NCBI GenBank assembly: GCA_003611955.1 | Contig: RAZE01000005.1 | Coordinates: 62,001 to 126,000, forward strand | Source: a bacterium 1XD8-76 | Lineage (GTDB): Bacteria; Bacillota; Clostridia; Lachnospirales; Lachnospiraceae | Length of the DNA: 64,000 nucleotides | Reading direction: 5' to 3' | Part shown: positions 59,877 to 64,000 of the stretch, piece after piece | Position numbering within the stretch: the stretch's first letter is position 1 | Layout: every line of letters starts with the position of its first letter | The notes under the pieces: model-generated | What the model was told of the DNA's origin: nothing | The model's input: the letters and a program-made list of their open reading frames with translations, nothing else | The model's database searches: none | Made by a program: the position numbers and the translations under genes

Positions 59877-62321
59877 ATGAAATTATCATTATCATGGATC
59901 AAAGACTATGTAGCCATCCCGGAAAATATAGATTTGAAAAAACTGGCATACGATCTGACAATGTCTACCGTAGAGGTGGAGGACACGGAAGATCTGGCCC
60001 GCCGTTTTGACCATATGGTCGTCGGCGTTATCAGGAAAATTGACGTCCATCCCAATGCCGACAAGCTGCGGGTATGCAGAGTAGACATCGGCGAAGGTGA
60101 AGACAAAGAGATCGTCTGCGGCGGAATCAATCTTACGGAAGGCATGCGCGTGGCAGTCTCCTGTCCCGGCGCCACTGTACGCTGGCATGGTGAGGGAGAG
60201 CCCGTGGTGATCAAAAATTCCAGACTCCGAGGCATAGAATCTTTCGGTATGATCTGCGCTTCAGATGAGATAGGGCTTGGCGACCTGTTTCCGGCATCAC
60301 AGGAGGCGGAGATTTTGGACCTGTCTGCCTTTGATGTGCCGGCAGGGACTTCCCTCGCAGATGCCCTGGACATGAACGATATCCTGTTGGAAATCGACAA
60401 TAAATCCATGACAAACAGACCGGATCTCTGGGGGCACTACGGCATTGCCCGCGAGATTGCCGCTCTTTACGATCTTCCCCTCACTGAAATCACACCATAT
60501 AAGGCCGAAGCAGAATCCGATTTTAAAGTTGAGATCGCATCACCGAACAGATGTTTAAGATACATCGGCGTGGAAATGTCCGGCGTGGAAGTAAAGCCGT
60601 CTCCCTACCAGATACAGAACAGGATCTGGAAAGCGGGGATGCGCCCCATCAATGCGCTGGTAGATATCACAAACTATGTCATGCTTGCCACAGGAAATCC
60701 AACCCATGCATTTGATGCAGACAACATTACGGGACATATCGTTGTCAGGCCCGCTTCTGACGGCGAGCGGCTTGACCTGCTGAACGGCAAAGAATTAGAA
60801 CTGTGTAAAGACGATCTGGTAATCACAGACTCCGAAGGACCGGTTGCCCTTGCCGGGGTTATGGGCGGTTCCAAAGATTCCATTCTGCCCGAAACCAAGC
60901 GTGTTATTTTGGAAGTGGCAAACTTTGAGTCTACAGGCATCAGGAGAACGGCGCTCCGCTACGATAACCGCACCGAGGCCTCCTCCAGATATGAAAAGGC
61001 CATTGATCCGGAACGATGCGGGCAGGCTCTGGCTCTTTCCATGCAATATTTTACGACATTGTATCCGGAGATGAAAGTAACCGGATACTGTGACCGGTAC
61101 GTAAAAAAACCTGACCGGGCAGAAATTGACGTCAGCCTTAAGTGGCTGGCAAAACGTCTCGGGAAAAACCTGTCAAATGACCTGATCCTTCACAAACTGG
61201 AACTGCTTGGCTTCGACGTAAAGATCAATGACGACAACATGCATGTCACTGCTCCCGCATGGCGTTCCACCGGCGATATTTCCATTAAGGATGATGTCAT
61301 GGAAGAAGTGGCGCGAATGTATGGCTATGATCATTTTGAAGCAACAGAATTCGTCACTGCTTTCTCGGGGGCGATCAATCAGAAAGAGCAGGACCTGATC
61401 AGAAATATCAAGGAATATCTTGCAGTCCGCTGCGGAATGCAGGAAGTTTACACATATCCCTGGATGAATGATGCCTTTGTAGATGCCCTGCTCCGGAACA
61501 CGGAGGGCGTCCTGAAGCTGGCTACGCCTCCTGCACCGGACTTAAGCTGTATCCGTTCTTCTCTGCTTCCCAATCTTTGTGAAGCGGTTGTAAAAAATGA
61601 GCGATATTTCAATGATTTTTCTATCTTTGAAGAAGCCCAGGTCTTTTTTGATAAAAATTATGATTCTCTGTACGATAATACAGAATCCCTGCCGGAACAA
61701 CGCAGGCATATCGGGGCAGCTTTTGCCAGCAGCATGAAAAACATCACCGAACTTTTCCGGGAAGCCAAAGGCGTTCTCGAATATATGCCCCGATATACGC
61801 ACATGGAGGCCTTCGCTTTTAAAAAAGAGATAAAACCGGTATGGACAGACAATGTGGTATGGCTGAATATTTTCCTGGAAGATGAGAAGATTGGCGATAT
61901 GGGGCTTTTAGCCAAAAAGGTATCCCTGGAATGCGGAATCAAAAACCTCTCCGTCATACTCTTTGAGCTGGATGCCACAAAACTGAAACCGCTAAAATCC
62001 AGAACCAATAAATTCACCCATCTGGCGGAGTATCCGGAAACGGACTATGACATCTCCATGCTTTTCGAGTCGAGTGCCATGTGGACAGAGATTTACGATA
62101 TCATCATGGGCAAAAAGAAAGCAAGCGCACTTTTGAAAAATGCTTCCTTTGTAGATGAATATCATGGAAAACAGATCCCGGAGGGAAAGAAGTCCGTAAC
62201 GATCCGCCTGACCATCGGATCTGATGAAAAGACACTGACTTCCCAGGAGATTGAAAATACGGCGGACCATGTCATGAAAAAACTCAGTAAAACGATGGGA
62301 GCAGAGCTTAGAACACAATAG
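59877..62321 (+). CDS. pheT: Phenylalanyl-tRNA synthetase beta subunit
   Basis: An 814-residue subunit of normal length. It starts MKLSLSWIKDYVAIPENIDL and has the tRNA-binding (EMAP-like) domain at about residues 40-150, B3/B4 editing region (NALVDITNYVMLATGNPTHA), B5 domain, the class II-like core (YGYDHFEATE; LSCIRSSLLPNL) and the C-terminal anticodon-binding fold. It forms the alpha2-beta2 enzyme with pheS, 11 bases upstream. GGAGAGG precedes the ATG. Confidence 0.94.
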   Translation: MKLSLSWIKDYVAIPENIDLKKLAYDLTMSTVEVEDTEDLARRFDHMVVGVIRKIDVHPNADKLRVCRVDIGEGEDKEIVCGGINLTEGMRVAVSCPGATVRWHGEGEPVVIKNSRLRGIESFGMICASDEIGLGDLFPASQEAEILDLSAFDVPAGTSLADALDMNDILLEIDNKSMTNRPDLWGHYGIAREIAALYDLPLTEITPYKAEAESDFKVEIASPNRCLRYIGVEMSGVEVKPSPYQIQNRIWKAGMRPINALVDITNYVMLATGNPTHAFDADNITGHIVVRPASDGERLDLLNGKELELCKDDLVITDSEGPVALAGVMGGSKDSILPETKRVILEVANFESTGIRRTALRYDNRTEASSRYEKAIDPERCGQALALSMQYFTTLYPEMKVTGYCDRYVKKPDRAEIDVSLKWLAKRLGKNLSNDLILHKLELLGFDVKINDDNMHVTAPAWRSTGDISIKDDVMEEVARMYGYDHFEATEFVTAFSGAINQKEQDLIRNIKEYLAVRCGMQEVYTYPWMNDAFVDALLRNTEGVLKLATPPAPDLSCIRSSLLPNLCEAVVKNERYFNDFSIFEEAQVFFDKNYDSLYDNTESLPEQRRHIGAAFASSMKNITELFREAKGVLEYMPRYTHMEAFAFKKEIKPVWTDNVVWLNIFLEDEKIGDMGLLAKKVSLECGIKNLSVILFELDATKLKPLKSRTNKFTHLAEYPETDYDISMLFESSAMWTEIYDIIMGKKKASALLKNASFVDEYHGKQIPEGKKSVTIRLTIGSDEKTLTSQEIENTADHVMKKLSKTMGAELRTQ

Positions 62322-62333
62322 GCTTAACACAAA

Positions 62334-62376
62334 GGCAGATAAGGAGCTGACATATACTGTCAGCACTTTATCTGCC
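62334..62376. terminator. Hairpin between pheT and the GH1 gene
   Basis: GGCAGATAA (62334-62342) / TTATCTGCC (62368-62376) with an inner GCTGACA/TGTCAGC stem. It lies in the convergent gap and could end both transcripts, although the following T runs are short. Confidence 0.65.
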
Positions 62377-62398
62377 AAATCTTAAAACAATTTATCCA

Positions 62399-64000
<1,602 letters not shown>

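Overview
The window looks like chromosomal DNA of a spore-forming member of the Firmicutes, class Clostridia, most likely Lachnospiraceae. The evidence is spoIVA, a FabK/FabT-type fatty-acid operon, a fused accDA gene, ECF vitamin-type transporters, DUF1015 beside a glgB-like gene, YesMN-type two-component systems and strong AGGAGG ribosome sites with TTGACA/TATAAT promoters. The taxonomic call is an inference from gene content and protein style; no rRNA is present. By eye the left two thirds is richer in G+C than the right third.

Layout. 1-9,753: asd (cut by the window edge) and argH; an SsuBC-type ABC importer with no binding protein; a ChrA chromate-transporter pair; a response regulator, histidine kinase and FtsX-type ABC exporter cassette. 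9,754-10,047: tRNA-Thr(CGT) and a probable tRNA-Val(GAC). 10,048-15,692: a type III restriction-modification locus whose helicase has no visible nuclease domain and is followed by a separate PD-(D/E)XK-like protein. 15,717-26,594: a complete type II fatty-acid synthesis operon (fabH-acpP-fabK-fabD-fabG-fabF-accB-fabZ-accC-accDA-nitronate monooxygenase-like) with fabT at its distal end and two FabT-box-like palindromes on the fabH promoter. 26,713-32,125: aroE-like, mscS, a glgB-like gene lacking key catalytic residues, and DUF1015.

32,156-45,495: a small conserved protein, a purine permease under a guanine-type purine riboswitch, spoIVA, a metallo-beta-lactamase-fold protein, an ECF transporter (S, T and double-ATPase genes) with a SAM-hydrolase family (DUF62) gene, an acidic-repeat lipoprotein, serA-serC, and an L,D-transpeptidase. 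45,612-57,009: a carbohydrate region with a cupin phosphoglucose isomerase-hexulose-6-phosphate synthase-hexuloisomerase operon, an RpiR regulator, an aldo/keto reductase, a YesMN-like sensor pair, a CUT1 sugar ABC transporter, and a divergent DapA-family aldolase plus D-lyxose-isomerase-like gene. 57,127-64,000: a MATE exporter divergent from a sequence-divergent pheST pair, each behind a leader with an intrinsic terminator, then a GH1 6-phospho-beta-glucosidase downstream of a PTS gene cut by the window edge.

The most interesting points are the split type III restriction system, the pheS with a remodelled amino-acid pocket next to MATE with paired attenuator leaders, the probably inactive branching-enzyme homologue, the three-gene ribulose-monophosphate-type cassette, and the ECF/DUF62 locus with a structured leader. 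All functional statements come from reading motifs; no database search was possible.
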